64,000 nucleotides of DNA from Morella rubra (GCA_003952965.2 CM025850.1:17527717-17591716), one strand, 5' to 3'. Positions 33,139 to 46,427 are shown, counted from the first letter of the stretch. Notes: generated by a model from the sequence alone, not told the origin. Made by a program: numbers and translations.

Positions 33139-34155
33139 TAATCTTTCTTCAAAAGAAGCCTAAGGCTTAAGTTGTATGAACACTAAATAATCAGTATTTT
33201 TCTATGGCCTAATTAGTCAAACATCCCTATGGTATGATGTTTTGGCAAATTGGTTAATGTGGTATGCATTTGTATAAGCTAGTCCTATTGGTAGGTGTCG
33301 AGTAATAAAAAGGTACCCCGTTTCATTTCTGTTGTCCCACTTAACTGCAAAAGCTTTGGTATATTATTTTGCCAATGACTGAACGATACATGTATAACTC
33401 ATCCACCATGACATCAGGTTGGAAGCCCAGTCATTTGGCCGCATCCATCTGTGCTCTATGTTAGCAGTGTCTTTTATAAAATAATATGAGTAATTAAAAC
33501 TATGAGTTGAAGCCAACTAGAAAATCACCACTCCTCCTGTTGAAGCCAACTAGAAAATCCCAACCCCTTTTCGATTTAAACCAACCCCCTCCCATCGTCA
33601 AGTCAACTAGAAAATCCCCAATCCTTGATGCATTTTGTCATGAAATATACGTGTAAAGAAACTGTCCGCACAATAACATAATCTTTCTTCAAAAGAAGCC
33701 TAAGGCTTAAGTTGTATGAACACTAAATAATCAGTATTTTTCTATGGCCTAATTAGTCAAACATCCCTATGGTATGATGTTTTGGCAAATTGGTTAATGT
33801 GGTATGCATTTGTATAAGCTAGTCTATTGGTAAGTGTTAATAAAAAGGTACCCCGTTTCATTTCTATTGTCCCACTTAACTGCAAAAGCTTTGGTATATT
33901 ATTTTGCCAATGACTGAACGATACATGTATAACTCATCCACCATGACATCAGGTTGGAAGCCCAGTCATTTGGCCGCATCCATCTGTGCTCTATGTTAGC
34001 AGTGTCTTTTATAAAATAATATGAGTAATTAAAACTATGAGTTGAAGCCAACTAAAAAATCACCACTCCTCCTATTGAAGCCAACTAGAAAATCCCAACC
34101 CCTTTTCGATTTAAACCAACCCCCTCCCATCGATCAACCAGAAAATCCCCAATCT
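33079..34155. repeat. Tandem duplication of about 549 bp
   Basis: Unit 1 (33079-33627) and unit 2 (33628-34155) both start ATGCATTTTGTCATGAAATA and end GAAAATCCCCAATC(C)TTG. Nearly all sequence between is shared, with a few small deletions in unit 2. The first ~60 bp of each unit are the broken end of the CACTA fragment, so the duplication happened after that element was truncated. Confidence 0.9.
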
Positions 34156-35237
34156 TGAGCTCTTGAAAAACGTCACCCCAATCTTTAGCTCTATCACCAA
34201 CACCCGTTCTTTAAAACCTCACCCCATTGGCGATCTATTCTGTATCGTACTCATTGTCCCACAGAATGAAGGAGGAATGTTTCGGCCACATGCGGGAGTG
34301 TTGATTGAAGAGGCTCCAGTTTGTGGATGCAACCTTCGGGCATGTGCGAGAACATTAATGACGGAAGGAAATTAGGGACATACTAATTATTTTAGTTGTC
34401 CAATGTACAACCATGGATCGGTAAGAACTTCAAATTATACCACAATTTTCTTGTTAGATACTTTTTACCAGTTGCTGAGGAAGTGAGTGACGTAACAATT
34501 TCATTATTGGATGATAGATAATGTTTCCCTTTTTTTTTTCTTTACGCTTGATGAGTGGGTTTTCCTATCTCAATCTTCTATTGACAAGTCATGTATATTT
34601 ATTTGAATTTAAGCATTGACCTAAACATCTATCACATGCAGTAAATTGAATAGAGGCTAAACAAACCAAAGTCGGCACCACATTGGGTGCACAATATGAA
34701 TAAACAAAGGCACAAATGTTTAGAACAACCAACACACTAAAGCGAGAAGACAATAAAACCCAAGAAAAGGGAGAAAGGAACAAAAATAAAACCATAGGTA
34801 TAGGCAAATCGAAGGGAACAAAATGCTCTTCATGTGATAGAATCGAGTGAAGCAGGTAGCTTCGATTGATGACAAACATTGACAAAACTTGCACCTTTTT
34901 GTCGATCAAGCTCCTATAACGCAAAAATTTAGATGGGATCGTAACTAGTTGCCAGTTTGACCTCCTCGGATTAAGTTTATCATAACTTCACCTAAGAAAC
35001 TCCAAATTGTACGCTGTTTCATGCGTTGGAAACTAGACTCAAAGAGCTTTCTAACAAGCCATAAATTGAACAGAAACTCTTTGTAACTCAATCCAAAAAT
35101 TAATTTCAATTTCTAGTTTTGGTGCTAATTCTATAAAATCTTCTCTTTCCATGTTGAAATTTTTGTTGACACCTACAGATGCTTGGGGCCCAACACTGAA
35201 AATTAGAATTTACAATCTCAAATGGGATAGGGCTACC
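34156..35237. other. Intergenic, no gene seen
   Basis: No supported coding sequence. A stretch near 34970-35100 (CATGCGTTGGAAACTAGACTC, CTTTCTAACAAGCC) is of a kind often seen in plant LTRs, so an old LTR remnant is possible. Confidence 0.35.
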
Positions 35238-35242
35238 TACTG

Positions 35243-36333
35243 TGTAATTCCTAGGATTAAGGTAACCCAAGAGGGGAGGGGGGATGAATTGAGTTTCCAA
35301 ACTTTTTCACTTTTAACCCCAAAGTCGTGTTTGCAAAGTAAATACTAGTTTTAGCACAAGTATATTGATGCAACAAGTAAATAAGTGCTAAATGTAAAGA
35401 GTAAGGTTAGAGAAGCAAACACGAGATTTTTAGGTGGTTCGGCAAACCCGCCTACATCCACCCCTCAAGCTCCTTTACCGGCCTTGAGGTTTTCCACTAT
35501 TTTTCAAATAGTGTACACTCTAGCTTCCGGGTGCTAGAGAACCTTACAAGTGTTTTCCCGGGCTCAACACTCACAATCCAAGTGATTTTGGGGCTCACCA
35601 CTCACAACCAACCAAACTTGAGATATACCTCTCTAAGCTTCTTCTTTAGTGAACAACCTCACTAAATGAAATCACTTCTTTTAGATAGGAAGATACAATA
35701 AATAAACTCTCTCAAAGAATGGATAAGTGGTCGATGAACCTTGTTTATGAGGCTTAAGAATGTCTTTAAATAGGTCTCAATAGAAAACTAGCCGTTAGGG
35801 GTTGATCGTCAAAATTCAAGACGAGCCAGTCGACCGCTGCAGGTTACCGTTACCCAACGGTCACAATGTCAGAACTCAACGGATCTATTTCAAAACATAG
35901 ACCGGTTGACCGCTACACCAAGTGGTCAAAGGTCGTCGACCGCTTCACCAACGGATCATTTAAAACCATGATTTTGACCACTTTGAAACACCCAATTTTA
36001 AAGACTAACTTCCCATAAGTATATAAAAGGTTTGAGAGTTTGATTGGGGTGTTTTGAAACCATTTAAAAATATTTTGATCTTTCCAAACAAAGGTAAAAC
36101 GGTTTATGAACGTTTTGAAAGATATGCAAGTGTGTGATTCAAATCCTTGTCAAAAGTGAAACTAAGAGTTACAAGGTTATACCCTATGGTCTTGAATCTT
36201 CACTTTTGAGCTCATTGCATCTTCTTGTTTTGGCTCTTTGATAAAAATGTCTTTGTCTTTGAAGATGTCAATTTTGTAAACTTAATCCATTTATTGAAAT
36301 TATCAAAATATCAATTGTGAACAAAAGTTAACA
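35243..36333. mobile_element. Solo LTR E, 1,091 bp
   Basis: It starts TGTAATTCCTAGGATTAAGG and ends AACAAAAGTTAACA, with a perfect 5-bp duplication TACTG at 35238-35242 and 36334-36338. The inside contains typical plant LTR phrases such as AGGTGGTTCGGCAAACC and CCTACATCCACCCC. Read on the minus strand it begins TGTTAACTTTTGTTCACAA, a common LTR start, so the minus orientation is likelier. There is no internal gag/pol. Confidence 0.88.
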
Positions 36334-36338
36334 TACTG

Positions 36339-37384
36339 TAGGGTAGAAGTATAACGTGTTAGAAATACACATGATCTTTGTTTGCAATCTTCTATTGATA
36401 GGTATTTGTAGTGGATAAAAGTTGGATGAATGACATAGATAATTGAGTTTTTGTTATGCACGTGGGGTTAGCTAATTTATGGTAATGGCAAAACCAAGCA
36501 CAAATAGATGGGATCAAGATCATTTCAGCGTATACGTGCTACAATTGTTGATGCATTTGTGAACTTGTTTTCATATTTTTGTGAAAGGTTAAATTTTGTG
36601 CATATTTGCCAATGTTGATCCAGGTGAGTTGTATAAAAATAATTATACTAATGGCAAGGGCGAGTGAGTGCCTGACACTGCAAGGAAAATTTTTGTAAGT
36701 ATATAAATTAATAATTAATTATCAAATGATATTCCAGTTGCTGTATAATTTTTTCATTATAACCAGTAATGTATTACTTTTTTGGGATGGACGCATATAG
36801 GCAAAAAAGGGCCAGATATGTGTGCAATTTAGGTCGCATGGTGATTCTTCCTACTTCAATTTTTTTAGCATCAGAATCAGCTAATCTTGTACACCAGCTA
36901 CATTAGACATGGTCAAAGATTGAGGAAATGCGAGTTGCAGGGGAGAAAGACTATGAAGTGTTGGCTATTTTTCTAATATCTCTCTTTTTTGGATATTAAA
37001 CATTATGTCTTCTAATTCAGCATAATTACTTTAGTATATGTCTAATTATTTATTATAAAAATCGCACTTATTTATTTGTTTATTTTGAAAAATAAAACAA
37101 CATCATAGAATGGTGTGGATGCTCATTAATACTAGCGTTCACTCAAGATCGCACGAACCCAATTTTCTTGTTCGAATGATAACAAAATCTCTCTCTCGCT
37201 ACGTTCGAATCGTATAGAACAGTTTCACCTGACACTAGTGGAACAAATTTGAACATTAAAGAAGTCAACTGTCAACAAATGTTCAAATGGAAAAGAACGG
37301 TATCAAATAAAAAAACGTTGAACCTTTAATTATCGTTCAGATGGAATAGAACAAAAAAACCCACATTCGGCCGAACGATACGAT
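36339..37384 (+). other. Decayed repeat region, possibly a CACTA TNPA relic
   Basis: No intact gene. Around 36630-36670 a plus-strand reading resembles the Transposase_24 phrase with YKNNYTNGKGEWVPDTARK (including a stop). 37130-37384 has scattered GTTCGAA/GAACGAT words like subterminal repeats. Host sequence of LTR B resumes at 45469 with similar words (CGTTCGATGTTGTTCGAAC). An old, degraded CACTA element is possible, but no ends or TSD were found. Confidence 0.25.
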
Positions 37385-38151
37385 GTTTGTGTGATACCCC
37401 TACCCTTTTGAGCTACTTTTGACATCCGTGTATTAAGGTTTTCTTTCATTTTGTAAATATGATCTTTTGGTACTTGTTTTATTTGCTTTAATTGTTAAAT
37501 TCATGATCTTAGTGTTTTGATTTGATTAATTACTTATCGGATTTCTTTCCTTTAATTTTTAATCTTTGAATTGAGATCACTATTTTTAGTGCAAATGCAT
37601 GTGTTTAAATTGTCTAATTGACTTGATTTTATTTCCTCTAATATTTTAAGTAATCATGGTCTTTGATATTTGTTTAATTACTTTGGTTTCTAAATTTGTG
37701 ATTTTAGCATTTTGAATTACCTTTTTAATTTAAATTGTGTATGTGCTTTCTTTGTCCAACTTAATTTTTGTTAATTCATGTAACTCATTTTATTTGAGCC
37801 TAATTATGTTAAAATGCTTGTTTAATTTCATTTAAATTTCAATTGGGCTGAACCAAGCGGGATTTGGGCTTGAAATTCTTGGCCCTAAAAGCCCACCAAA
37901 TCAAGCCCATTAGCAAGACTTATGTGGCCGGCCATATCACACACTATCTTCACAAATATAGCTTATAATGGCTAGCATAAGACAAAAGTCACTTTTGTGA
38001 CACATGGCCACAAAATCCAATCAAATCATTCCCTCCCTAATTACATGCAATTGTTTCTCAATGTTACCTTTCTCACTTTTGCATTTAGGTCCCTATCCTA
38101 CCCACTAGCAATCATTACTTGTAGGATATATAAACTGTTAACTTTTAGATA

Positions 38152-38255
38152 TGACACACACACACACCTCATTCACAAGGTTAGTGTAGATAGAAGAGTG
38201 AAAGGAAGGCTGTGCTGGATAGAGAAAAGAAGAGAGAGAGAGAGAGAGAGAAAGA
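38152..38255. repeat. Microsatellites (AC)n and (GA)n
   Basis: A short (AC)n run lies near 38155-38168 and a (GA)n run at 38229-38250, followed by purine-rich sequence to about 38400. The open frames seen here are low-complexity artefacts. Confidence 0.85.
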
Positions 38256-40234
38256 GAAGAGAGAAATAAAAGAAAAGAAAAGAAAAAGAAAAGAGAGAGA
38301 AGAGAGGGATTCGGCCAAGAGAGAAAATGAGAAGGGAAAAGAGAAAGAAGGAGAAAAAGAAAAGAGAAAAGGAGAAAAATGAAAGAAAAATGAAGAACTT
38401 GAGGTAAGGATTAGAAATGCATGTAGGTTGTGGGTTGTGTGTTTTTAAATGATTTGATGATGTTTTAATGCAATAACAGTTACTTCTCTTTGAATTTTCC
38501 GCAAGATTTTTAAGATTCATTGCTTGCATGTAGATTGCTTGAGTTTATGGTGATTTTCACATGCTTGTGTTGTAAAATTTCTTCATGGAAAGGCACTGAT
38601 GTAAACCGAGTATACAAGGCTGAATTTTATGGTTGAAATGGCCAGATCAAGGCCAAAGAATGAAGCCAAGAGGGCTTGAGATGAGATTGTAAAGCAATAT
38701 GGCCATACATGTGTATTTGAATGGTTTTTGAAGAAAGTTTTGAAGTTGCATGTGATTTTGTTGTTAATCTGCACATAAATGTTTGCTATAATTATGAAAA
38801 TGTCCCAAGTATAGTGAAAACTTAGAGTTTTTGAGTGAAAACCCTTGCTGTCCAAAACGTCCCCATGAAATCCTTGGAGTTTTGCATGAAAATTGGGAAA
38901 GTGTATTATATGGTCATAGTAGGTCCCAGTAAAAATTTCAGCTCAATCGGAGGTCGGGAAAGGTCAAAAATGCCCCTGGAGTCTCTAAGGGCAGTTTCGG
39001 CATTTCACACAAAACGTTAGGGTAAAAAGGTGTGAATGGGGAAAATAATTTATGGCTGTGTAGAGCATGAAAAATAGATGGGGAAGCCCAAATTTGAGTC
39101 CAAACCGAGTAGAAAGAGGGGCTCAAATCACAAAGCCCGTTTAGCAGCCTAAATGGACTTTAGGCCCGTTAACCCTAAACAAGCCCAGAACACTTTGAAA
39201 CCTTAAGGATAGGCCCAATAGGATCTATAACGGCCCAAGAGGCCCTCACTCATGGGTTTTAGTGAATATTTGATATTGATTAATAATTTATGTGATTAAT
39301 TCATTACTAAGTCGAATTAAAAGAAAAAAGGTTATTAATTATTATTCAAAAGGAAAAAGGTAAATTAACTTAGAACTATAAGATAAGGTTTGGGAATTTA
39401 GCAGAATGCTAGTATGAGATTTTGGCTTTCAAACTTCAATTTATTCAAGCATTTGAGGTTCTAATAAGCCGTTGAAGGAAAAAGAACGTTTCATTAAATG
39501 GAAATTCATCATTTATTTTGTACCATTATGCATGCTTGGTTTTATATTACGAATGAATCACGGTTTTATGAAGAATGAAGAATGATGAATTATGGATCAA
39601 TGATTTTGTTAATTCTGCAAATGATTGCATTCATATCCATTGTGTGAGACCCCGACTTTTAGGTTTCTTTCAATGTTAATTTTTATTTTGACTCTTTAAA
39701 TTTTTGCACTACCCTAAATTATTGGGAAGACATGTATGGTTGACTTGAATTAAAACTATATCTAAGGTGAAATTTTCCTCTAACATTTTCATGCATCTTT
39801 AGTTATAATTTAAATGTTATATTGTTTGAGAATTTAATAGTGATAAATTTTATTATTGGGGTTAATTATGCTAGTCATTTTTATTTGTTCAAGTATATCC
39901 CTAAATTTGCAATATTTAGAAGGATTTGAACTAGGGTCTTTGATCTTTGAAAATGTGTGTTGTTTGGAATCAAATGGAAGGGAGTCAACATTAGTCATAT
40001 TAAGTGGCAAAAAAAAAAAAAAGAGAGAAAGAGAAAGGCTGCCGCCCATTCCTCCAATGGTGAATGGCGTTGCAAACTAAGTTGGGGGCATGGAGGTCAT
40101 TTCCTCCCCAAACTTGTTTCACGCCATTTCCCCTCCCCCCCCCTTCCGCCTTTTCCTTTTTACGTCTTCCCCTATCACTCACACACAAGTGAGATAAGAG
40201 AAGAAAAACCAAGAGAGAAAAAAGGAAGAAGCGA

Positions 40235-40276
40235 GAAGAAGAAGAAGAAGAAGAAGAAGAAGAAGAAGAAGAAGAA
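40235..40276. repeat. (GAA)14 microsatellite
   Basis: About 42 bases of uninterrupted GAA units lie within a longer purine-rich stretch (40200-40390) of LTR A. The lysine/serine-rich open frames across it on both strands are artefacts. Confidence 0.95.
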
Positions 40277-40465
40277 GGAGAAGAGAGGAAGAAGCCGAGA
40301 AAAAGAAAAAGAAGAGAGAGAAGAGAAGAGGGGAAAGCCGAGAAGAAGGAGAAGAAAGAAGAGAAGAAGAAAAAGGAAAGAGGAAACTGCCGTGGGAGTG
40401 AAGAGACTTTAGCCACAGTAGAGATAACCAAGGGAAGCCAAGGTAAGGGGGATCTATCATTTTGT

Positions 40466-42446
40466 GTTCAAAATAATCTGTAAGAACCGTGAGTTGGTAT
40501 GGGTAAATTGTTAGACTAAGGTTTGGTTGCTACCCTCTGTTTTTCCTTGCTGCATGTTGGGTTTGAGTATTGATGAGTTGGGAATGAAAGGTAGCATGCA
40601 AAGTGTTTGTTGGAAAGCCTAAAAGAAAGGATGATGCAATAGCTTTGGCTTGATGAAGATAGAACCATGATATTGCTGTAAGTTTTGAATTTGGAATTGT
40701 AAAAGTAGGGGATTTTTAAGAGAATAGCTTCTATTGTGAAGTGTAGGCAAGAGCTGAAACTTGTTTTGCACATGCATGGCCGGGTAGGTGATGTTGAAAT
40801 TGGGAGAAAATACTTACTGTTGGCCGAATGTGTTCACTGCCTTATTTCTTTCATGTTTCTCTTGATGGTAGCTTGCTGTAGGTATGTTGCATTGGACTAT
40901 ACTTGGAGTAGATCAAGCATGCTCGGGTTGTTTTCTCTTTGCTTGCATGTTATTTTCCTTAAGAGATAGGTGTGGATCTTGCAAGAAACTTGAGGGTTGT
41001 GAAGCTGGAAAAGGATGATTATGGGACATTTAAGAGCAAGAACTGGCCATAGAAGTGAGGAAACAATGCATGCAATGTAAGATTGTGCTTTGTGAAACAA
41101 GGAGAAGGTAAGGGGGAGGCATGTTTTAGGTTCATTTTGTGTTGCAAAATAATCTGTAAGAACCGTGAGTTGGTATGGGTAAATTGTTAGACTAAGGTTT
41201 GGTTGCTACCCTCTGTTTTTGAATTGCTGCATTGGAATTTGGATGGAAAATGCAAAACTATCCTAGGGATTATGCATGAAGGAGACCGAGAACCATTGGG
41301 TGAGGGTTCTATTATTGTTTCTTTGATTGAATTGAATAATTTCTTGAGGTCTAAGAAGACATTCATGGATGAATCTTGGAATAAGGTGTCAATGATGCAC
41401 CATAGGTGTATGATAAAAAGCCTAAGAGAAAGGCTTGTAAACTAGTTGTTGAAAACTTGTTGCTGAAATTAACTTCTGCAGATCACAAGGTTCAATTAGG
41501 AGTGCTTTTGCTTGATGAAGATAGAACCATGATATTGCTGTAAGTTTTGAATTTGGAATTGTAAAAGTAGGCGATTTTTAAGAGAATAGCTTCTGTTGTG
41601 AAGTGTAGGCAAGAGCTGAAACTTGTCTTGCACATGCATGGCCGGGTAGGTGATGTTGAAATTGGGAGAAAACACTTACTGTTGGCCGAATGTGTTCATT
41701 GCCTTATTTCTTTCATGTTTCTCTTGATGGTAGCTTGCGTAGGTATCTTGCATGTGGGTAATGTGGGTAGATCAGCAAGCTAAACACTTAAAAGGATTGG
41801 ACTATACTTGGAGAATAAAGAGATCAAGCATGCTCGGGTTGTTTTCTCTTTGCTTGCATGTTATTTTCCTTAAGAGATTGGTGTGGATCTTGCAAGAAAC
41901 TTGAGGGTTGTGAAGCTGAAAATTTTTTATGATGATTGTGGTCTATGATAGTAAGCTAAAGGACAAATTTAAGAGCAAGAAGGCCACGGGTTGGCCATAG
42001 AAGTGAGGAAACAATGCATGCAATGTAAGATTGTGCTTTGTGAAACAAGGAGAATGGGAATTAGGCATGTTTAGGTTGCTGAGTTGCAACCGAACCCTTG
42101 GTGTTTGATTTTGGTTGCAGCCCTTTATGTAGCTAGGTTTGTATGGTGAATTAAGGGTAGAAGAATTGGAATTTGGATGATAGAAAATGCAAAACTATCC
42201 TAGGGATTATGCATGAAGGAAACCGAGAACCATTGGGTAGGATAGGGTTCTGTTATTGTTTCTTTGATTGAATTGAATAATGTCTTGAGGTCTAAGAAGA
42301 CATTCATGGATGAATCTTGAAATAAGGTGTCAATGATGCACCATAGGTGTATGATAAAAAGCCTAAGAGAAGGCTTGTAAACTAGTTGTTGAAAACTTGT
42401 TGCTGAAATTAACTTCTGCAGATCACAAGGTTCAAATTAGGAGTGA
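40466..42446 (+). repeat. Tandem repeat array inside LTR A (about 2.5 units)
   Basis: Three blocks recur in a fixed order. R1 is AAATAATCTGTAAGAACCG... (40471-40543 and 41147-41219). R3 is GGAAAATGCAAAACTATCC... (41243-41511 and about 42181-42446). R2 is GATGAAGATAGAACCATGA... (about 40652-41107 and 41515-42059). The unit order is R1-R3-R2, with R3 mostly deleted from the first unit and the last unit ending after R3. The copies differ by small indels. Confidence 0.8.
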
Positions 42447-45400
42447 CCTTTGATGTGATTATTCTTATTTCTTGATCTTGAGAGAATTCTATGTTATAGG
42501 CCATCAAAATACGAAGATTTTAAGCCATACTTTGGGTGATTCCGATAAGCATTGGGTAAGTTATACGTGGTTCAGGGTTCCGACGTCAAGCTGCCAGCAG
42601 CCTTGCACGTCTAGAATTATTACTCATTTCAAGTGTCCTAGAGTGAACAGTTTAAGTCCAAATTTTATGAATCTGGTCTTGAATTTTAATTTTATGAAAG
42701 AGGAATATTTTAAGGTAAATTTGTGTGATTTAGAGATGTAATACATAAGTTGTGATGTTTTGAAAGTAGAAGACTGAGCTGGTGGCAGCAGCAGTATTAC
42801 TCTAGGAATTTTATCTGATATGAAGTGTTTTCGACAATGCATGGAAATTCCAATGTTTATGATTTTTATCTTCAAGCTTGAACTATGAAAGAAGAATATT
42901 TTAAAATAAATTTCATGTAATTTGGAGCCATTTTTTTGAAGTTATGAATTTTGAAGCTGGAGACGTCGAGGCTGCCTGCTTGGACGTCCTCAGCAGCTTG
43001 CATTTTCGAGTAAATCTTTCGAGTGGCAAACGAGCTCCAAATTACCTGGAATTTTAATGTGTTATGAAAATTAGTGTAAGGATCAGTTTGGAATCCAAGT
43101 CTTATGGCTTCAGCAACCTTAAGATAATACTTTGCGTCGTAGGATCACCATTGGGAAGTCAAGAAATGTGGGTGATTTTGTATGATGTGCTGAAGTTGAT
43201 TGAATGATTATTCTCTACATCTAGTAAACCTCTAAATGACATTAGTATGACTCATTTGTAGGCAAGGTGCCACCATAAGCTCAAGTGGACGAAGGTAAGT
43301 GGAAAAAATTTATTTTTCGAAAACTGGAATGATACACAACATGAATATTTGTCATCAAGCACGTCATGAGCAATTGCATTTGATTTTATCAAAAGGAAGA
43401 AAGGGAAACTTTATGCAAATGAAAGTGAGATTTTATGCTATGTTAAGATATGTTATGGGGCTAAATAAGATGGTCGGTACCGTACCTAAGTAAGATAGGT
43501 GCATCCACTCCGAAGGACGAATGCGAGAAGGATGGGTAGCTCTTGAGGTATGTGCAACCACACTGAAGAATGAATGAGAAGGTGTGGACCTCTAAGGGTT
43601 GTGTCTAGCCATCAGGCCTGAGGCCACATCAAGGGCTAGCTCGACCAAATGACATATTCCCAAGGGAAAGGGGAACGGTTCCGAAGGGAACGCACAACCC
43701 TGACTTCAGGGGTAAATGGAGCGATAGAAAAAGCCCAAACAATGATGAAGAGATTTTAAGTTAAAGTTCAAGTGCAAGAGTTGCATACATGAACATCCAT
43801 TCATTCTGACATATTTTACCTGTCATCCATGATCATGCCATGCATAACCCTTACTGAGTCATTCGACTCACAGAATTTAAATTGTATCATTCCAGATGAT
43901 ATTTCAGGAAAAGGAAATTCATGAGGAGGATCCAGAACCCGAAGTGGGGGGTTGACTAGGGTGCCCTCCCCTAACTTGTTATTTCTGTAGATCTTAAGTT
44001 ATTTTTGAAAGAGCTGATATGAACCTCCAATGTGTGGTGGTCATGGTCTGTTTAGCCTATGAGGCTTAAGGCTCTTAAGCAACTTATATTTTGGGACTAT
44101 GTAATTATAATTTATTGCTTTGAGTTATTGCTTGAGGATTGGATTTTAAATGTCTCCCTATGTGTGTTCATTGATATAGGCATTTATATTTTCTAAATTA
44201 GTAATAGGCAAGTTAAAAAAAAAAAAAAATTTCCGCTTCAAGATTTTAATAAGTGCGCTGGAGCGTTCGTTGTTGGGAATGCTCGCGGCTGTCTTTAGCC
44301 TCATCGAGCTAGCGTTTGGGGCGTGACACATTGAATGGACCAAGATTGGGGAATGGAAACCGAATGTACCCAAGGTTTATCCTATAATTATGGGTGACGG
44401 TATTGTTTACTAAAGGGAGAGTGCAACCCACCGCTATGAGAAAAGGGTGGGCTCCTAATGGGGAAAGTGCCTACGATGAAAGGGTCCTGGTGCAGGTGGC
44501 AAGGGACAAGTCCTGGAGGAAGGAGGGACGCACAACCCAACTCTGGGGTGAACAGAGCAGACGGCGGAAATACCTCAACCCCAAAGGAATGGATGAGAAA
44601 TGGGTGCACAGCATCATCTCATTGCATGTGCATCGATATATGTCTTGATTGTACGAAGCACGCATACTCCATCACGTATCATATTATCATATGTTACATT
44701 TATTAATATGTTGATGTCATATGTTATGTATTGTCATGTCTCCATATGCTTTTTCCTTTTATGATTGTCATGTCCCCTCCTCGACCTTATAGAGTCAGTA
44801 GGACTCACCCCTTTTTTATGTTTGTCTATGTTTGTCGTTTTATTGTTAGCAGGATGTTGGATTATTTCAAGGCTGAAGAGATTCTAGATGCAGGGTCTGT
44901 TTTGTATCCCCTTTCGTTATTTCTTTTATTTTCTTTTGATAGAGTGTTTCAAAACTGTTTTTGGACCCTTGAAATGCGGTTGTATAGGCTAGGTGGACTA
45001 TAGAAAGCTCACATTTTTGTATAACACAGGCCTATTCTTTTGTAATCCTCCTGAAGGACCCTTTTGTACCAAACTATGTTCGTTTAAAGGAAAGTGTGAA
45101 TTTCTCTATGTTGATATCTTGCTACAAGTTTTATTGGTTTATTTATTTATTTTATTACGCTTTATCTTTTTACCATCAATCAATTTTCAACCTAATTCGT
45201 TAATGAGATTTTCCTAAAGATGTGCATATTATTACGATACGATATTTTTATGACTTTGCCATTTTCGCTTTAGTCTTTAACTGACTAATTGATTTACAGC
45301 CTTCCTTTTAGCCAATAACTGTTTTACAACTAGTTTTCTGTTAAGTAAATTCGAGGGCATTTAAGCGATCCTAAGAGTTTTTATCGTGCGGTAATCCCTG

Positions 45401-45468
45401 AATTTTGTGCATAAGATTATTATATGCGAGCCGAGGGGGTATGTACCAACACGGGGCATGACAGTTTG

Positions 45469-45809
45469 ATTGAACAAAAGTTTTTGGGATAGAATTCCTC
45501 TCTATTGCAAAAAAAAATGATGCATCCCGTTCGATGTTGTTCGAACTATACTTTTGGGGACCGAAAAAAATTTCACAATGCAATGATCTACCTTTTGGGA
45601 TACTTTCATCTGTCCTAAAAAGTACATTCTTTCGGCAACAAAATGATTTTCAATCCCAAATTTCCTTTCGGGAGGGGTTATTGTGACACTAGTTGGGACT
45701 ATCCCAATTCGTCACCAAAGGTCTTTGGGGCCATCTAGAAAAAACTAAATTTATTATAATGGCAATTTAGCGAGCTTGTAACTGAAAACTATTTCTGAAT
45801 TACAGTTCT
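45469..45809. other. Host sequence between LTR B and LTR C
   Basis: A continuation of the sequence interrupted by LTR B. It contains many TTTTGGGA/TCCCAA words and CACTAGTTGGGACTATCCC at 45688-45706. No gene. Confidence 0.4.
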
Positions 45810-46427
45810 TGTAATACGCCGACCTAATTTGGCCTTGGCAGAAAACAACAAAGTCACCTAGCTTCTCCTAGTTTTCTTTCCCAGTCTGCCTCCCGTTTTT
45901 GTGTATTTTTTAAAGTTTGTTTACAAAATTAAAATTTGCACTAAAACTCACAAGATATAATGACTTTTTTAAAACCCTAGATTTTGTGCTATAAATTTAT
46001 CTTTTTCTCAATGTGCGGTTCAAGGTTTCTCTCCCCCTCTCTCTCTTGAACTCTCTCATATATGTTTTATTGCCGCCCAACAAAACCCCACCGTGAGCGA
46101 GGTTCTCATTCCATTCATGACTAAGAAGAGATTGGGGAAGTTTTTAATTGCTTAATTCTCAGTCTTTATAATGATTTTGGGATTGGATTTGGTTATTTAC
46201 GGGTCTTGAGGTATGGATTAATTAAAGATGATATCTTTCATTTCTTGTGAAAAATAGTCGAATAATTATCTATTGAGGGTTGTAGAGATTTTCTAGTCGG
46301 TATATTCGATGGATTTTTTAGCGAGGATTATTAAAGAATGTATTAAATCTTTTAGAAGAGTTTTATCATTTTAGAGTCATAGGAAATGACCTGAAGTCTA
46401 TGTTGATGTTGAAAAGTGGTGCTAAAT

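Larger units (their letters stand above)
39643..44328 (+). mobile_element. Solo LTR A, 4,686 bp, nested in LTR B
   Basis: It starts TGTGAGACCCCGACTTTT and ends TTTGGGGCGTGACA. A perfect 5-bp duplication CATTG flanks it (39638-39642 and 44329-44333). There is no gag or pol coding, no PBS and no second LTR, so it is a solo LTR of unusual length. It contains a (GAA)n purine tract, a tandem array (40466-42446) and the stem-loop CTTACTGAGTCATTCGACTC at 43850-43871. The end motifs are like those of LTR B, so the two are probably related families. Confidence 0.9.
37390..45463 (+). mobile_element. Solo LTR B, interrupted by solo LTR A
   Basis: It starts TGTGATACCCCTACCC (37390) and ends ACACGGGGCATGACA (45463). 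The 5-bp duplication GTTTG flanks it (37385-37389 and 45464-45468). At 39643 another LTR (A) is inserted with its own TSD, so LTR B itself is 37390-39642 plus 44334-45463, about 3.4 kb. It holds purine-rich leader-like sequence (38229-38400) and a stem-loop CTTATAGAGTCAGTAGGACTC near its 3' end (44786-44809). The end motifs and length suggest a Ty3-type element with long LTRs; lineage not determinable. Confidence 0.88.

Noticed and set aside
38173-40460. Long lysine- or serine/phenylalanine-rich open frames
   Set aside because: They are translations of purine-rich and (GAA)n/(GA)n tracts inside LTRs; both strands are open for the same reason.
40736-41783. Two similar open frames starting MKCRQELKLVLHMHGR
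   Set aside because: They are the two R2 units of the tandem array in LTR A; they diverge and stop without any domain, so they are not genes.
45688-45706. CACTAGTTGGGACTATCCC as a CACTA terminus
   Set aside because: It is on the wrong side to be a right end, has no matching left end and no 3-bp TSD.
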